Shown one piece after another: positions 44,851-57,690 of a DNA stretch of 64,000 nucleotides. The stretch comes from Arachis hypogaea (taxonomy: Eukaryota; Streptophyta; Magnoliopsida; Fabales; Fabaceae): positions 152,774,699 through 152,838,698 of the forward strand of contig NC_092050.1 in assembly GCF_003086295.3 (NCBI RefSeq), written 5' to 3'. The position numbers and the translations under genes were made by a program. The notes beneath the pieces were generated by a model. It saw only the letters and a program-made list of their open reading frames with translations. It was not told the origin of the DNA and did not search any database. The first letter of the stretch is position 1, and every line of letters begins with the position of its first letter.

Positions 44851-45985
44851 GAGAGCGAAGACGGAAGTGTGCATGACAGAAGTTTAGGATTTCATCTCCG
44901 TCGGTCATATTCTGTACTTTAAACATCTTAATGTCATAGACGCAAACAGATCTACTAAGAAAAACTAATTATTTCTTCCACCTTTAGTTTTCATTTATAT
45001 CTTGTACTTATTTTTTTTAGTTTCTTTTTCTTTTACTTTTCCTTTCTCTTATTTATTTTTTTATATATTTTCTTTACAATTTCTTTTTTTTTTTTACTTT
45101 CATTAGGATCTTTAATTAAAGTTTATTATTTATTTATATTTTAGTTCCTTTTTCCATTTTTTTATTTTAAATTTTTTTATTGATATTGTCTTTTACTTGA
45201 GAACCCACAACATTTAATAGTTGTTTAATAGTTGTCTAGTTGATTATTTACATCGACGTTATACAAAAATCTGCATAACATTATTACATTTGGGATATTC
45301 AGATTAGTAATCTCTGTTGGAGCCTCTTCCAACAATGTTTGGTGGGCTCAGTGCTACTTTATACGATTTTGGTGGTATGCTATATATTTAATTGTACAAA
45401 TATCATCTATTCCAAGAACCAAACCAGTAGTATTAAATGTGGTGTGGAAAATGCATATTTAAATGTTCAATGGATGGCCATCAATAAATATATCAATAGA
45501 GATTTGCGTATCTATAAATAACATTTATTTTTGGGAAAAAAAATTACAAAACGATAATGTCAATGAATTTCGTTAAGCAATAAAAAATAATGCTGAGAAG
45601 ACAATAATACAAAATTAATTTATTTAATTTAGTATTTATAATTATATATTTATTATATATGAAATTGTATTTCAACAATAAGTAAAGAATATCAAACAAA
45701 AAATTTGAGTTATTTAAGTTACTTTTTATTATTTTTAAATATTTTTAATTTGACAAAATTCGTTATGGATGGATTTGTTTTATTCTAAAAAATGTCTAAA
45801 TCGTTAATTGTATTGCTGGTCCTATGAATTAAAAGCGATGTTTGCTAGACAATTCATCTTGCCCACAAATGATGTTAATGATTATGAAAATCAAAATAAA
45901 AAACTTTTATAAAAAAGTTATTAATATTTTCACTTATTAACTAGTAATTATAAAATAAAAATATTTTTGTTCTTATAATCTTAAT
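44851..45985. other. AT-rich intergenic DNA
   Basis: Nothing recognised. Long T-rich runs at 44990-45180, otherwise unstructured. Confidence 0.5.
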
Positions 45986-45989
45986 TATC

Positions 45990-46157
45990 ATTTTTATTGA
46001 CCACAAAAAATTGAAACTAAATTTATATTTATATAAGATAAGTTTTGTTCGACAAAAATGATCAATGGTTAAATTTTTGTTAATAATTCGGTAAATATTC
46101 CTCTCCTTTTCTCTTCCTTCCTCATATTCCTTCCATAACCACCACTATCTCCGCTGC

Positions 46158-46225
<68 letters not shown>

Positions 46226-46860
46226 AGCTCGAAATCGTTATCTTCAACATCGTTGTGTTCTTTTTTCCGTGGTCGAAAGCGGGGACAGTGTCGTCGCCGA
46301 TGTCGATATCACCAGAGAGGATTAAGATGGAGGTAGGATCGTAGGAGAATGTTATGCGTTTGTTAAGGTTTGTGGGGATTACGCTAATCGCGAATTTCAA
46401 GTTGAGAAGCAAAGGCAGCAGTAGCAATCACGATAGCTCTTTTGGTGGTGTGGCTGCAAGCGGTAGGTTGGTCGGGTGGCTCCGTAGAGCCTCCCACCAG
46501 AGCGCATGTTCTGGCATTCAGGTTGGTTGGTTCCTGAAGCCCCAATTGCATATCTAGAATTGTTATTGTAATTTGAATTTGTGGTGGTTATGGCAAGATG
46601 CAGTTATCCGGGAGAGGTGAGAGCAAAGGAATAGATCTGGTGGAATGGTGGATTTTGCAGCAAAGGTGGTGATGGTTATGGAAGGAATATGAGAAAAGAA
46701 GAGAAAAGAGAAGGAGTATTTACGGAATTATTAACAAAAATCTAAGAATTAGTCATTTTTATCAAACAAAACTAATCTTGTATGGGTATAACTTTAATTT
46801 CAATTTTTCATAGTCAATTTTGTGTGCGTCTAAATCTTTCATAGTCAGAAATGGTTAATT
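45990..46860. mobile_element. Fold-back element with a long CT tract
   Basis: The left arm (about 45990-46165) is complementary to the right arm (about 46655-46860). Examples are TTGTTAATAATTCGGTAAAT against ATTTACGGAATTATTAACAA, and CATATTCCTTCCATAACCACC against GGTGGTGATGGTTATGGAAGG in shortened form. The GC-richer centre (46225-46600) has short frames on both strands but no family that I recognise. The tract of CT dinucleotides lies at the inner edge of the left arm. Confidence 0.7.
46162..46224. repeat. (CT) microsatellite, about 31 units
   Basis: Uninterrupted CT dinucleotides over about 63 bases. A likely length-polymorphic marker. Confidence 0.97.
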
Positions 46861-46869
46861 ACTTTTATT

Positions 46870-47597
46870 GTCGTACTATATTATTTTTGGTTTATTTATA
46901 ATTTTCTCAAAATGATTATTTATAGATATTATTATATTATTTTAATTACATCATTAGTTATATATAGATTTATAGTCTTGACCTCAAAAGGAAAAAACAA
47001 ACAATATCCAAGTACTTATAATTTTATTTCCTTCGCCATAGCCGTTAAAAATGAAACTAAAGGCCACCAGATATCTTACAAAAACAAAACATGAAACAAA
47101 CATGAACAAGAACAAAAACAAATAGCAAGTGATATACTCCAAGCTCTATGCCACCCAATTATTCTATCAAACATGAGGTTTAGTCCCACTTTAATGCATT
47201 CACTCCCATCAATTGTTGACTCCCATTACAACTCTTTTATCCACTTCTTTTTTCAACTTAAACACTCTTTCACACTATCATTTGGTTTATCTATGGTTCT
47301 GAAAATCAGATCGGACTAACCAGTCGAACTAATTTGACCAGAAACTGAATGTCTTTGTGGTTTGATCTAAATAAAAAAATCACAGTTACAAAACCACGTG
47401 CAGACTGTTGAATCGGCCAAAATCGGTCGGTTAGACCAAATCGGGATCCAGTCGGTTTAATAAAAACGATGCTGTTTTGAACTTTAAAGAAAGGAAACTT
47501 ATAGAAACCCTAGCTTCTCCATCACCGCCACAAGGAGTGCCGCCGTCCGTCGTACTCAGGCACCACTGTCTTCGTCTTGTCGTCCGTGCTTCTTCCT

Positions 47598-47648
<51 letters not shown>

Positions 47649-48017
47649 GAAGGGGAAAAAAGGGTGCAGGTCGCGGGAGGAGGTGACGCGAAGAGTGAGT
47701 CGCTGCTGCCGCCGTGTTTGAGCACGAAAAGAGCCGTCAGAGCTTCTGCGTCTGTCGTGCCTTTCCATCATGCTGCACTGATTTCGTCTGTCATTTTCAG
47801 TATCTTGCCATGAGTTTCACAGAAAAATTATTGTTGTATATTGTGCTTTATAAGAATTGTTAGGTTTACTACATGGATATCATAGCTAACTACCCATAGA
47901 TTTAGTAATTGCTGATTCATCATCATATCATGTCCTAATTCTCCCTCCTATAAATGTATGTATGGTTGCTTCCATAAATAGAAACAAAAACTTTCCCAAA
48001 TTTGATATATAAATTTT
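46870..48017. other. Intergenic DNA with an AC/GA microsatellite
   Basis: No convincing gene. 47290-47480 is rich in short CGGTC/GACCG words. 47500-47820 is GC-richer, with short frames on both strands that are shaped by the GA repeat. A composite (AC)(GA) microsatellite lies at 47598-47645. Confidence 0.5.
47598..47645. repeat. Composite (AC)/(GA) microsatellite
   Basis: About six AC units followed by about eighteen GA units without interruption. Confidence 0.95.
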
Positions 48018-49772
48018 TGTTGAGGTTAGAGAACTAAACTATGATTAAGATGATGGCTAAATATTATTGGGCTATAATCCAATTGGTTGTGTAATTTATT
48101 TTGTTTAGTGTGCAAAAATTAAATTGAATTGAAACTGGCCCAAGAAGAAATAAAACAAGCACAAATGACATCTGCCCCACAAAAACACAATCATGGCTAA
48201 AGATTTACTTGATACCATCACATATTTCCTTCAAAGATAAAAAGAATGCTTCAGGGATCAAAGAAAAAAAAATGAGCCCAACAAACTAATGAAGCCCAAT
48301 ATTGATTCAAACAAAGCATTCGTATCATATGTTCAATTCAAAGAATGAGTGGAAGTGAAAGTAAGAAATCTTATCAAAAACAAAGAAGAAAAGAAAGCAA
48401 TTGGCCTAAGAACATAAATAAGCCCATATCCAAACATAAGCCTAACGGTGGTCAACATTCAAATCTATTAATTCACTTAGATGGTAACTAAGTGATCCAA
48501 ATTCCATTTCATTTGAATCATTCACTTCACCCACCGAACTAAAATTCTTTCTTCTCTCTCTTCTCTTTCTTTAACGCCACATCACTCTGAAGCAAGAAGA
48601 AAGAAAAGGAAAGTTCTGGAGTTAGGGACAAGTGAAGAACAAAATGTAAGCTTCCAATTTCAAGCAAGAAAAGAAGGTCAAATGGGCTATAGCAAAAGGG
48701 AAGATCTCATCAGGAAGAAAATCACAAAAAGGAGATTTCTCCATTTATGCTTAATCAAGGATTGTTGAAGAAATCAACTGGGTCACAAGCACCATTCTGA
48801 AAAATATGAAGAAGGTGAAGTCAATAGTGCTATGCCTGGAAATCTACGGTCAAGAAACAAGCTTTGGGCCAAAGCAAGAATGCACGGACCAGATTCAAGA
48901 AGCATGAAGAAAAAGGTTGAAAGAGAAGACTGAAGGTAAGGTTGCATGTCACTGCTTCTACCCTCTCTCTCCTCTGTGAACGCCGCTACTGCATCTGTGT
49001 ATTGAGAGAAGAGAACCCAACATGTGCTGAAGCAACATTTTAAGCCCTAGAAGCTTCACTCCTCTATGATAGGGGTGAACGGCCAAGGATTGGAGCAAGG
49101 AGTGAGAGCACACGTTTGGGTTCCCATAGCTCTCTGAGCTGTTTATTCTTCTCCTTCATGGTTTTTATTTTGTAAATATTTTTTTCAGTTTAGTCTTTCT
49201 ATTTTTCATTGGTAAAAGGCAAAATAGTGAGGTTTGTAAGAAAAAGCCAATGAGTGAAAAAAGGCAGAGAGTTAAACTTGGAGAAAAAGTCATAGTAATC
49301 TCAGAAATTCTTTGTAAGTTTTTCTGTTTTGTGTCACAGTCCTAAGAGGATTCCCTTACAAGTTGGGTTAGCATTTTACTGTTGAAAGCTAGGGTGAGTC
49401 ATAGTCAAATTCAAGTTGGGTAATCTGGACTTGTCCCAGATAGGATTGGGGTAAATCTTAGGGAGAATTGGTAAATGTAATTCTATTAAAAGATAGTGAA
49501 ATTCTGTTACTGTTGTGATGGAGACTGGATGTAAGCTACATTGCACTGGGTAGCCGAACCAGGATACATCGGTGTGCCATTCTCTATTCTCTTCTCTGTT
49601 TCTGGTTCTGTACTATAGGAGACAAAACAAAAGTTTCTCCTGCCGCGTTAAGGGACAAAACCATAATCTATATTGTTTTTCTACTCAAAGTATCTCCACT
49701 AAACTCAAGGTTAAACGCTAAAGAAAAAGGAGGCCAAGATTTAACCCCCCTTCTCTTAGCCACTAGTGACCA
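48018..49772 (+). mobile_element. 5' LTR of a Ty1/copia element
   Basis: About 1755 bases from TGTTGAGGTTAGAG to CACTAGTGACCA, with TG...CA ends, followed five bases later by a primer-binding site. The length is large for copia and fits the SIRE/Maximus lineage. No 3' LTR was found downstream, so the left boundary depends on the terminal motif alone. The target duplication cannot be tested. Confidence 0.6.
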
Positions 49773-49777
49773 TTGAT

Positions 49778-49790
49778 TGGTATCAGAGCT
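49778..49790 (+). other. Copia primer-binding site
   Basis: TGGTATCAGAGCT matches the 3' end complement of initiator tRNA(Met) used by most plant copia elements. Confidence 0.9.
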
Positions 49791-49835
49791 TAGTCTCAAA
49801 GAGATTAAGCTTCACAGCTTGGAGGAAAGATCCTA

Positions 49836-50900
49836 ATGGCGAACAACATAGATTCTAACACAGTAGCTTATACTCTGATAGAAGAACAACCCAACAATAG
49901 ACCTCCATTCTTCAATGGGAAAAACTACAACTATTGGAAAGAAAGAGTGAAGATCTTTGTTCAGTCAGTGGATTACAACTTGTGGAAGATAATCGTAAAT
50001 GGTCCTCAAATCTCAACAAAAACTAGCACTGATAGTGTTGTCACTCACAAAGCTGAAACAGAATGGAATGAAGATGACAAGAAAAAAGTGGAACTAAATG
50101 CCAAGGCTGTCAACATGCTAAACTGTGCAATCAGCTTGAGGAATACTGGAAGGTTTCAAGATACAAAACAACAAAGGAAATCTGGGATAAGCTCCAAGTC
50201 ACACATGAGGGCACCACACAAGTGAAATAAATCAGAATTGACATGTTGAGCAAAGAGTATGAGATATTCTCTATGAAAAAAGGAGAATCCATTGATGACA
50301 TGTTTGAAAGGTTCTCCATCATCATCAACAGCTTAGATGTTATGGGGATTACACATTCTGAACAACTGTTGGTGAGGAAGGTCTTGAGAAGTCTAACAAA
50401 AAAGTGGGAAACTAAGGCTACTATTATATCTGAAAGCAGTAACCTTAGTCAAATGACCAATGATGAGCTGAGAGGAAAGTTTCTAGCATATGAAATCACT
50501 CACATAAAAAATGATACAAAAAGAAAAGGAGTGGCTCTTAAATCTTACACTGAATCATTGGATGATGAATCCAGTGACTGTTTATCATATGACGAGTTTG
50601 TATTTTTTTTCTAGAAAACTTAGAAGAATGATGAGACTCAAAGGAAGAAGCAGAGGTGGCAGCTCAAAGGAACCAAAGAAGGACTTAAGCAAGGTCATTT
50701 GTCACACTGCAGAAAAGGTGGACACTACAAATATGACTGTCCGAAACTGGAAAAGGAAGACAAGTCTTGGAAGGACAAGAAGGGACTTATGGCTTCTTAG
50801 GATGATCTCGAGATTGACTCAGATGAGGAAGAAGATTCCGAAGATGAAGCACGAATCTATTTCATGGCTGGTGAAGATCAACAAGAAGAGGTGAATTACT
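49836..50900 (+). pseudogene. Copia gag (SIRE-like)
   Basis: Begins MANNIDSNTVAYTLIEEQ. The frame continues through FFNGKNYNYWKERVKIFV (gag N-terminal domain) to codon 110 or so, shifts near 50140 (TTKEIWDKLQVTHEGT in another frame), and resumes at 50243 with YEIFSMKKGESIDDMFERF and LSQMTNDELRGKFLAYE, the UBN2 core. A zinc-knuckle remnant (KGGHYKYDCPKL) lies near 50720-50755 and an acidic tail follows. At least two frameshifts and one stop. Confidence 0.85.
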
Positions 50901-51012
50901 ATGACTTATCTCTTGATGATTTTCCTGTTACTATTGATGATCTCACTCACCATTCTAAAAAATTGCTGATACAACAAATGCAAATCTGAAAATGAAGTTT
51001 TGAAAGCTGAAA

Positions 51013-52230
51013 ATGAGTTTTTTTTTAAGAAAGGTGAAGGAGACCGAAAGTACTTTTGATCTCATTGAAAAAAATAGATTTTTAAAATCTAAAATTGAAA
51101 AGTTCAAAGGAAAGCATATTAGTGATCCCTCTCAAAAACTTATTGCTGAAAATAAAAGATTAAATGAAACTATTAATAGTTTGAATAATGATTTAGAAAA
51201 ATTTGCATATAGTTCAAACAACTTGGACAACTTTTTGCTAATCAAAGATCTTTGTTTGAAAAATCAGGTTTAGGGTATGTAACAAAAAATAATGCAATCT
51301 TTAAAAAAAAAAACACTTGCAAAATTCACAGCATCATCTTCAAAAATAAAATTATCATTTGATAAATCTGGTCTTAGATATTCATCTAACATTGATGCTG
51401 ACTTTGAAAAGCCATATTTTGATAAAAATGCATCTTATTCAAAATCTGAACATGCTTCAAATAACTCTGATCTGGATTACATCTCTAACAATGAGACCGT
51501 TTTTAGAAAACCCTTATTTCACAAAAGAGCCTCACGTTCTAAAAACCCATATGTGTCAAGAAATTCTGGTTTAAGGTTTTTTGTAAGAGGAGGTACTAAT
51601 GTTAGAGATGGATCTTTCAAAAGAAATGCACGCTTTTCAAATATCAGAAAATTCAAATCTTTTAATCACCATCAATATCATACCTTAAATAGTTTTCAGC
51701 AACATGCTCACATAAATCACTGTTTTAATTTTAATAAACCTGGTCACTCTTCTTCCCAATGCTTTATTGACAAAAGAAGAGTAGGAAACAAAACATACAA
51801 GGTTGTTTGTGATTTTAATGCACTTGGGCAACCAAGAATGATTAATTTCAAATTATCCAAATTAGTTTGGATACCAAAGGTCACTTAAAAGCTTTGTGCA
51901 GTTTTGCCTAACATCCAAGAAGAAGAAAGACATGTGATACTTGAATAATGGATGCTCTTGGCACATGACCGAAAATTTCACTTTCTTCATCAAGCTTGAT
52001 AAATACGATGGAAGCTTTGTGACTTTCGGTGACAATGGTAAAGAACAAATTGTGGCCGTAGGTAAGGTTAGTAAGAGTTTCTCAACGTTCATTAATGATG
52101 TATTTTTTAGTTGATGGATTGAAACACAATCTTCTAAGCATTAGCCAATTTTGTGACTTAGGCTATTTTGTTATTTTCAAGAAATCAGAATGTTTGGTTG
52201 TATGTAAAAAATTCGGTGAAATCTAAAAGA
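51013..52230 (+). pseudogene. Copia gag-pol linker, second knuckle and protease remnant
   Basis: Coiled-coil-like frame (51013-51273: FLKSKIEKFKGKHI, NKRLNETINSLNNDLEKF) followed by a serine/asparagine-rich frame (51292-51888) with a second knuckle-like CFNFNKPGHSSSQC. The protease region (about 51935-52200) reads LNNGCSWHMTENFTFF, where the active DSG has become NNG, then FGDNGKEQIVAVGKV and GLKHNLLSISQFCDLGY. The long coiled-coil linker fits SIRE-type elements. Inactive. Confidence 0.75.
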
Positions 52231-52239
52231 TGAAACAAT

Positions 52240-53203
52240 GTGTATGGATTCACTTTAGTGGAACTAAAAGAACAAAATTTTGTTTGTTTCACTTCTATAG
52301 AATCTGAAAAATGGTTATGGTATAAGAAATTAGGACATGCAATCATGTTTCAAATTTCCAAGCTTGTAAAGAAGAGTTTGGTTAGAGGTCTTCCAAAGAT
52401 AAAATTTGACAAAGACATCACTTGTGATGCTTGTCAATTGGGTAAACAAACTAAAAATTCTTTTAAACCCAAATATGACATCTCAACCAAAAGGCCCTTG
52501 AAAATGATACATATTGATCTTATTGGTCCTACTATGACTCAAAGCCTAAGTGGTAAACATTATGGTTTAGTAGTAGTGGTTGATGACTATACTAGATTTG
52601 GATGGGTTCTTTTCTTGGCTCATAAAAATGATGCTTTCATTGCTTTTTCAACTCTATGTAAAAAGATCCAAAATGAAAAAAATTGAAAATTGTTTCCATA
52701 AGAAGAGATCATGGAAAAGAGTTTGAAAATCAATACTTTGAATCATTTTGTGATGAATTTGGTATTTCACATAATTTTTCATGTCCTAAAACACCTCAAC
52801 AAAATGGGGTTGTTAAAAAGAGAAATAAAAGTCTTCAAAAAATGACTAGGGCTATGCTTTGTGAAAATGAAATTCCAAAATTTTTTTGGGTTGAAGCTAT
52901 ATTTTGAACCAAACAATCATTAGAAAAGTTTTAAAGCAAATATCATATGAGCTTTGAAAAAGAGTACCACCCAATCTTAAGTACTTTCATATTTTTGGAT
53001 GCAAATGTTTTGTGTTAAACACTAAATATAATCTTAAAAAATTTGATCCAAAATCTTATGAAGGTGTCTTGGTTGGATATTCAACCACTAGTAAAGCTTA
53101 TAGAGTTTACATCAAGGAACATAGAATAATTCAGGAGTCCATATATATCACTTTTTATGTTTCTAACTCCATTTCAAGTGTTGTTGAGAAAATTGATGCA
53201 TGA
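52240..53203 (+). pseudogene. Copia integrase
   Basis: Zinc-binding HHCC domain (WLWYKKLGHA then CDACQLGK, about 52310-52450), then the catalytic core with PLKMIHIDLIGP, VVVVDDYTRFGWV (52560-52620), RRDHGKEFENQYF (52700) and PKTPQQNGVVKKRNKSL (52790). The C-terminal part is at 53012-53203 (FDPKSYEGVLVGYS). A TGA near 52685 and further stops after 52900 break it. Confidence 0.85.
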
Positions 53204-53422
53204 ACTGAGATTGCACAAAATTTAGATAGAATTCAAGGAAAAGACAAACTTGAACTAACAACCTACAATGGAGGATACTGTTTAAGATTCTACAGACCGG
53301 AATTTAGGAGACGATTCTGTTTGTCTCCTCCTGATACAGAGATTTTTTAAAATATCAATGGAACTGATCCTGTTCTTACTCAACTTGAGATCACCTCACC
53401 AAAGCCAAGAGAATGGAAGTTC

Positions 53423-54900
53423 TTGAAGAACTGTCCACATGAATTCATCATTGGAGATCCCTCTCATAGAGTTACCACAAGATTCCCAAGTAGAAAGAGA
53501 GCTGAACTCAATAACTTCGCTCTTATATCACAAGTGAAACCCCAAAATGTGAAGAAAATACTTGAAGATCCCTCTTGGATAAAGGCAATGGAGGAAGAGC
53601 TGGTCCAATTTCAGAAAAATGAGGTTCGGACTCTAGTGCCTTATCCGAATGGTAAGAAGGTCATAGGTACCAAATGGATCTTTAGAAATGAATTGGGTAA
53701 AAATGGTAGTGTTGTTAGAAATAAAGCTATATTAGTAGCTCAAAGGTATGATCAAGAAAAGAGAATTGACTTTGATGAGTTATTTGCTTCAGTAGCTAGA
53801 ATGGAAGCAATAAGATTATTGCTTGCCTATGCTGCCCATAAAGGATTTAAACTCTTCCAAATAGATGTTAAGTGTGCCTTTTTTAAATGGCTTTATTGAT
53901 AGGAAAGTATACGTAGCTCAACCCCCCCATTTTGAGAATAAAGATTTTTCAAACTATGTTTTTAAACTTTCTAAAGCTCTTTATGGTTTGAGACAAGCTC
54001 CAAGAGCTTGGTATGAAAGACTTAGCTCTTTCTTGTTGAAAAATGGTTTTCAAAGGGGTACTACGAATACTACTATTTTCATTAAAGAATTTAATGATCA
54101 TTTCATACTTGTTCAAGTTTATGTAGATGACATTATGTTTGGATCGGCACATGAAGCTTTGTGTGATGAATTTGGAAAATTAATTACTAGTGAGTTTGAT
54201 ATGAGTATGATGGGAGAACTCACATTCTTTCTAGGTCTCCAAATGAAACAAACTCCTAGTAGAATTTTTTCACACCAAGGTAAATATGCCAAGGAGTTAA
54301 TAAAAAAATTTGGTTTAGAAAATTTCAAACCAATGAGTACATCTATGCATCCAAATTTCAAACTTAAAAATGATGAAAAAGGGAAAGATGTTGATGAAGC
54401 AAGGTACGGAGGAATGATAGAATCTCTCATGTATTTATCCTCCTCTAGACCGGATATTGTTCATAGTGTGAGTGTGTGTTCTAGATTTCAATCACAACCC
54501 AAAGAATCACATCATTCTGTCATGAAAATGATCATTAGATACCTTGATGGCACTGCTGATTTTGGTCTTTGGTATCCTAAAACTGATGAATTCTGTGTAG
54601 TTGGGTATTTGTTATTTTTTTGGACGATTCTTGAATGTGTGGTCAAGAAAGAAGCAAGCTACTGTTGCTCAATCAACAGCTGATGGTCGAATATATCTCA
54701 ACTTCCTCTTGTTGTTCTCAATTAATTTAGCTTAAAACACAATTTGCAGATTATAAATTGCAAGTCAATAGTATCCCTCTATTTTATGACAACTTGAGTG
54801 CAATGAATATTTTCAAAAAAATCCTGTTTTATGCTAAAGTACTAAGCATTGAAATAAGATTTCATTTCATAAGAGAACTTATGCTAAAGGATACAATTGA
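53423..54900 (+). pseudogene. Copia reverse transcriptase and RNase H
   Basis: Two overlapping frames (53423-53899 and 53865-54683) joined by a one-base shift near 53880. Motifs: W(I)KAMEEELVQFQKNE, GTKWIFRNEL, DFDELFASVARMEAIRLLL, then LYGLRQAPRAWYERLSSFL, VYVDDIMFGSAHE with the catalytic aspartates, FFLGLQMKQTPSRIF, GKYAKELIKKFGLENF, SSRPDIVHSVSVCSRFQ and RYLDGTADFGLWYP. RNase H after 54600 is frameshifted (ATVAQSTADG; CDNLSAMNI-like) and fades near 54900. The element has no 3' LTR here. Confidence 0.88.
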
Positions 54901-56344
54901 CAAGAATCGTTTCTTTGTCTCTATTTGTTTTCAGTAATTTAGTTTTTTTTGTCCTCGTAAGTCTAACTTTGTCTCTTATATTATTTCTTCAGAATTTCTA
55001 TCATCATGGATGCAACTAGCTGAGATAGAATCTCCAATAAAAATTAAGTTGTCTATCATTTGTATACACTACCAGAAACACGATAGTTTACCATGGAAAA
55101 ATACTCACGAACAAGAAGCAGTGGCAAATTTTCATGATCGTTGTAATTACTTGCAACGTTTTGTTTTTCCGTGGCTAAATTGTGCGAAAGTTTCCCACGT
55201 TTTTGTTTGTCTGTGGCCAATTTGAATTAGACTCTCTCAATTACCACAGACCCAATGCTCATCGTGGCGAAATCAAACGATGTCTACTCTCAAATTACGC
55301 GCTTCTAGTGTTTCCTTCTATCCCTTTCAAAAATTTTATATGCAGTTCCTACTTTTTTCAAATTTAAACCTTAAAAATAAATTTCAATTTTTAAGGGTGC
55401 AGACTTATCTAGTTTGTCGATGATTTTTTCTCTCTCCTTCCCAGCCATTTTCAATTGATAAGATGCATTAGTTGGAATAATATAAAAAGAGTACATACTT
55501 ATAACTCTAATTAATTGAGAGAATGAATGATAAAAATATAAAATTCATAATAAAAAGAGTACATTTTTTTGTCCCTAATTCACAATATGTATTAATTTTT
55601 CTAAATTTTATTTTTCTATTTTTTATTTTTTTATTAATTTAATAAAAAAATATCCGACATAAGTTACTGTAGGTTTATTTTTGAAATAGTTACAAAATTT
55701 TAATATTTTTTTCTCCGGCAATCTTTTTTATTTTTTTAAATCCGAGTCAAAATTCATAATCCTAATTAGTATGTACCGTCTTTGAAATATTATATATAAT
55801 TATAATTTTATATTTTTTTATTATAGTTAACTATTAATTTAAATTAAAAAACTCAATTACTTGACTGAAATAAATTCAAATGAACGTTTACAATACACAA
55901 GTGAAATTTTGGACGGAAAAAAATAACTTTCACTTAGCACCAAAGTAAAGCCCACTGACTAGAAAATCGGAAGAACTCTCTCACATGTTCAGACTATTGT
56001 TCAGTTTCTCCGTATCCTTAGTAAATTCAGCATTGAGTAACCGAAGATGCATTAGTTTTTTTGGTGACTAAAAGATGCATTAGTTGAAATAGTATAAAAA
56101 GAGTACATACTTATTGCTTTAATTAATTGAGAATGAACGTTAAAAGTATATATAAAATTCATGATAAAAAAGAGTACTAAGTAGAAGACAATGTTAAAGG
56201 TCCTGATGCCAACGTTGAATAAAGTTGTACTTCTTTTAAGTTATTATCTGTGCTATCACAACTCCCGAATACATAGTATCTAATTATCTATTTCTTTGTA
56301 TTATCAATAGCATTTTTGCTTTAGTGTTTGTTTCAATATTTAAG

Positions 56345-56955
56345 CTGCTAATGGATGAATATGTGAATAATGGTAACTTAGAGTAATGGATGCATGTTGC
56401 CATGGAACAAGGGACACTTATCTGGGAGGTCCGCATGAAAGTTTTATTCGATAGTTACCTGGTAAGTTCAACTTTCTACTTTAAAATATTGACCTTGGTA
56501 ATTGCTAACACATTTTTATTTTTGGAAAAGTCTAGGGAGCCAGCAACTTTGTTAAATTCTGGCCAGCATGTAGCCAGCAAAACAAAGTGAGCCATTGGAT
56601 GAAATCTCACACCATTAAAACTATCATTGATGGCTATTTGATGGCTACAAATCACAAAAATTGCTGGCCCCCTAGCATTCCTCTTTATTTTTACTTTAAG
56701 TTCTTTTTCTCTAAATGGTTTTGATTGCAATCCAATATCTCGCTAATAGTATTCTTTTGTCTCATTAAATAATACTATAGTTAAGTTTTAATATGAGAAA
56801 ATATCATTAATATCACTCTCTATTTTACCTTTATTCTTGACAGGCTTGCTTATTTACTTACATGAAGCAATTGAATTGAAAGTTGTTCACCAGGATATCA
56901 AGTCTAGCAATATATATATTGATTGATGACGAGTTCAATAAGATGTTTTATGTTG
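56345..56955 (+). pseudogene. Captured receptor-like kinase gene fragment (two exons, one intron)
   Basis: Exon one (56345-56461) reads EYVNNGNLE, a stop, then WMHVAMEQGTLIWEVRMKV, and ends at a GTAAGT donor. The intron (56462-56843) ends TTCTTGACAG. Exon two gives LHEAIELKVVHQDIKSSN, followed by a shifted IDDEFNKM. This matches the catalytic-loop region of plant receptor-like cytoplasmic kinases of the At2g42960 type, where the loop normally reads HRDIKSSN; here R is Q. Intron retention means the capture was from genomic DNA. Stops and small insertions make it non-coding. It lies wholly inside the CACTA element. Confidence 0.8.
56524..56683. mobile_element. Mutator-type MITE, family 1 (best-preserved copy)
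   Basis: 160 bases with terminal inverted repeats GGAAAAGTCTAGGGAGCCAG and, on the right, the complement of GAGGAATGCTAGGGGGCCAG. Flanked by a perfect 9-bp duplication TTTATTTTT (56515-56523 and 56684-56692). It sits in the intron of the captured kinase fragment. Same family as 6735-6873 and 7184-7339. Confidence 0.88.
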
Positions 56956-57329
56956 TGAAAATGAAAACTCAGCATTATTGGGTATGCATTCCTACTTTTT
57001 TTTAACTACATTAAAATATTATTTTAAATAATGTCTTGGGACTTTTTTTTTCATGAATTAAGAGATAACACAATCTTATTTGAATGTTTTTGCAGGTATT
57101 CCAATGAAAACGTTAGAGATCTAATAATGATACATTCTGATACTTGATTTTGTAATAGTTTAAACTCATTTAGTTCAGGATATTTGCTTTTCAACACTGT
57201 TACTTAAATTTCATATTTTTATTACTAAAAATATTACTTATATGGATATGGCTAATCTTTTTAATTTTGTATGATATAATTTTGTTCTAAGTAGCATCTT
57301 TATATATATATATATATATTAATTTATCT

Positions 57330-57690
57330 TTTATGATTAGCCACGGAAAAACCGTGGCTAAATAACCCAACAATGTTTAGCCACAGAAAAAATGTGGCAA
57401 AAAAGCCCAGCTTACCAATATTAGCCACGAAAAAATTGTGGCAAAGCTATACTTGTTGGTTACACTGTTGTCATTTATCCACGGTTTAGAGTGTGGCCAA
57501 TAACGTAAAAATTGTGGCTATTCAGATGTCTCCACGGATCATAAAACTGTGGCTAACCGGACGAAAACCGTGGCTAACTTAAAAGGCGTCGCCCTTGTTA
57601 GCCACGGAAATGTATTCGTTGCTAAAACTTAATCATTACGGAATTTCTTGATTTTAGCCACAATTTTTTCCGTGGCTAATCACCGCATTT
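57330..57690. repeat. CACTA subterminal repeat array
   Basis: More than ten GCCACGG or CCGTGGC words and near variants alternate in both orientations, several as hairpins such as GCCACGGAAAAACCGTGGC. The left subterminal region (55080-55260) has fewer. Confidence 0.85.

Noticed and set aside
46122..46427. Frame encoding a run of alternating E and R
   Set aside because: This is the CT microsatellite read on the minus strand. The flanking residues match no family.
47477..47813. Overlapping frames around the GA microsatellite
   Set aside because: Composition is driven by the repeat and frames exist on both strands. No splice or domain support.
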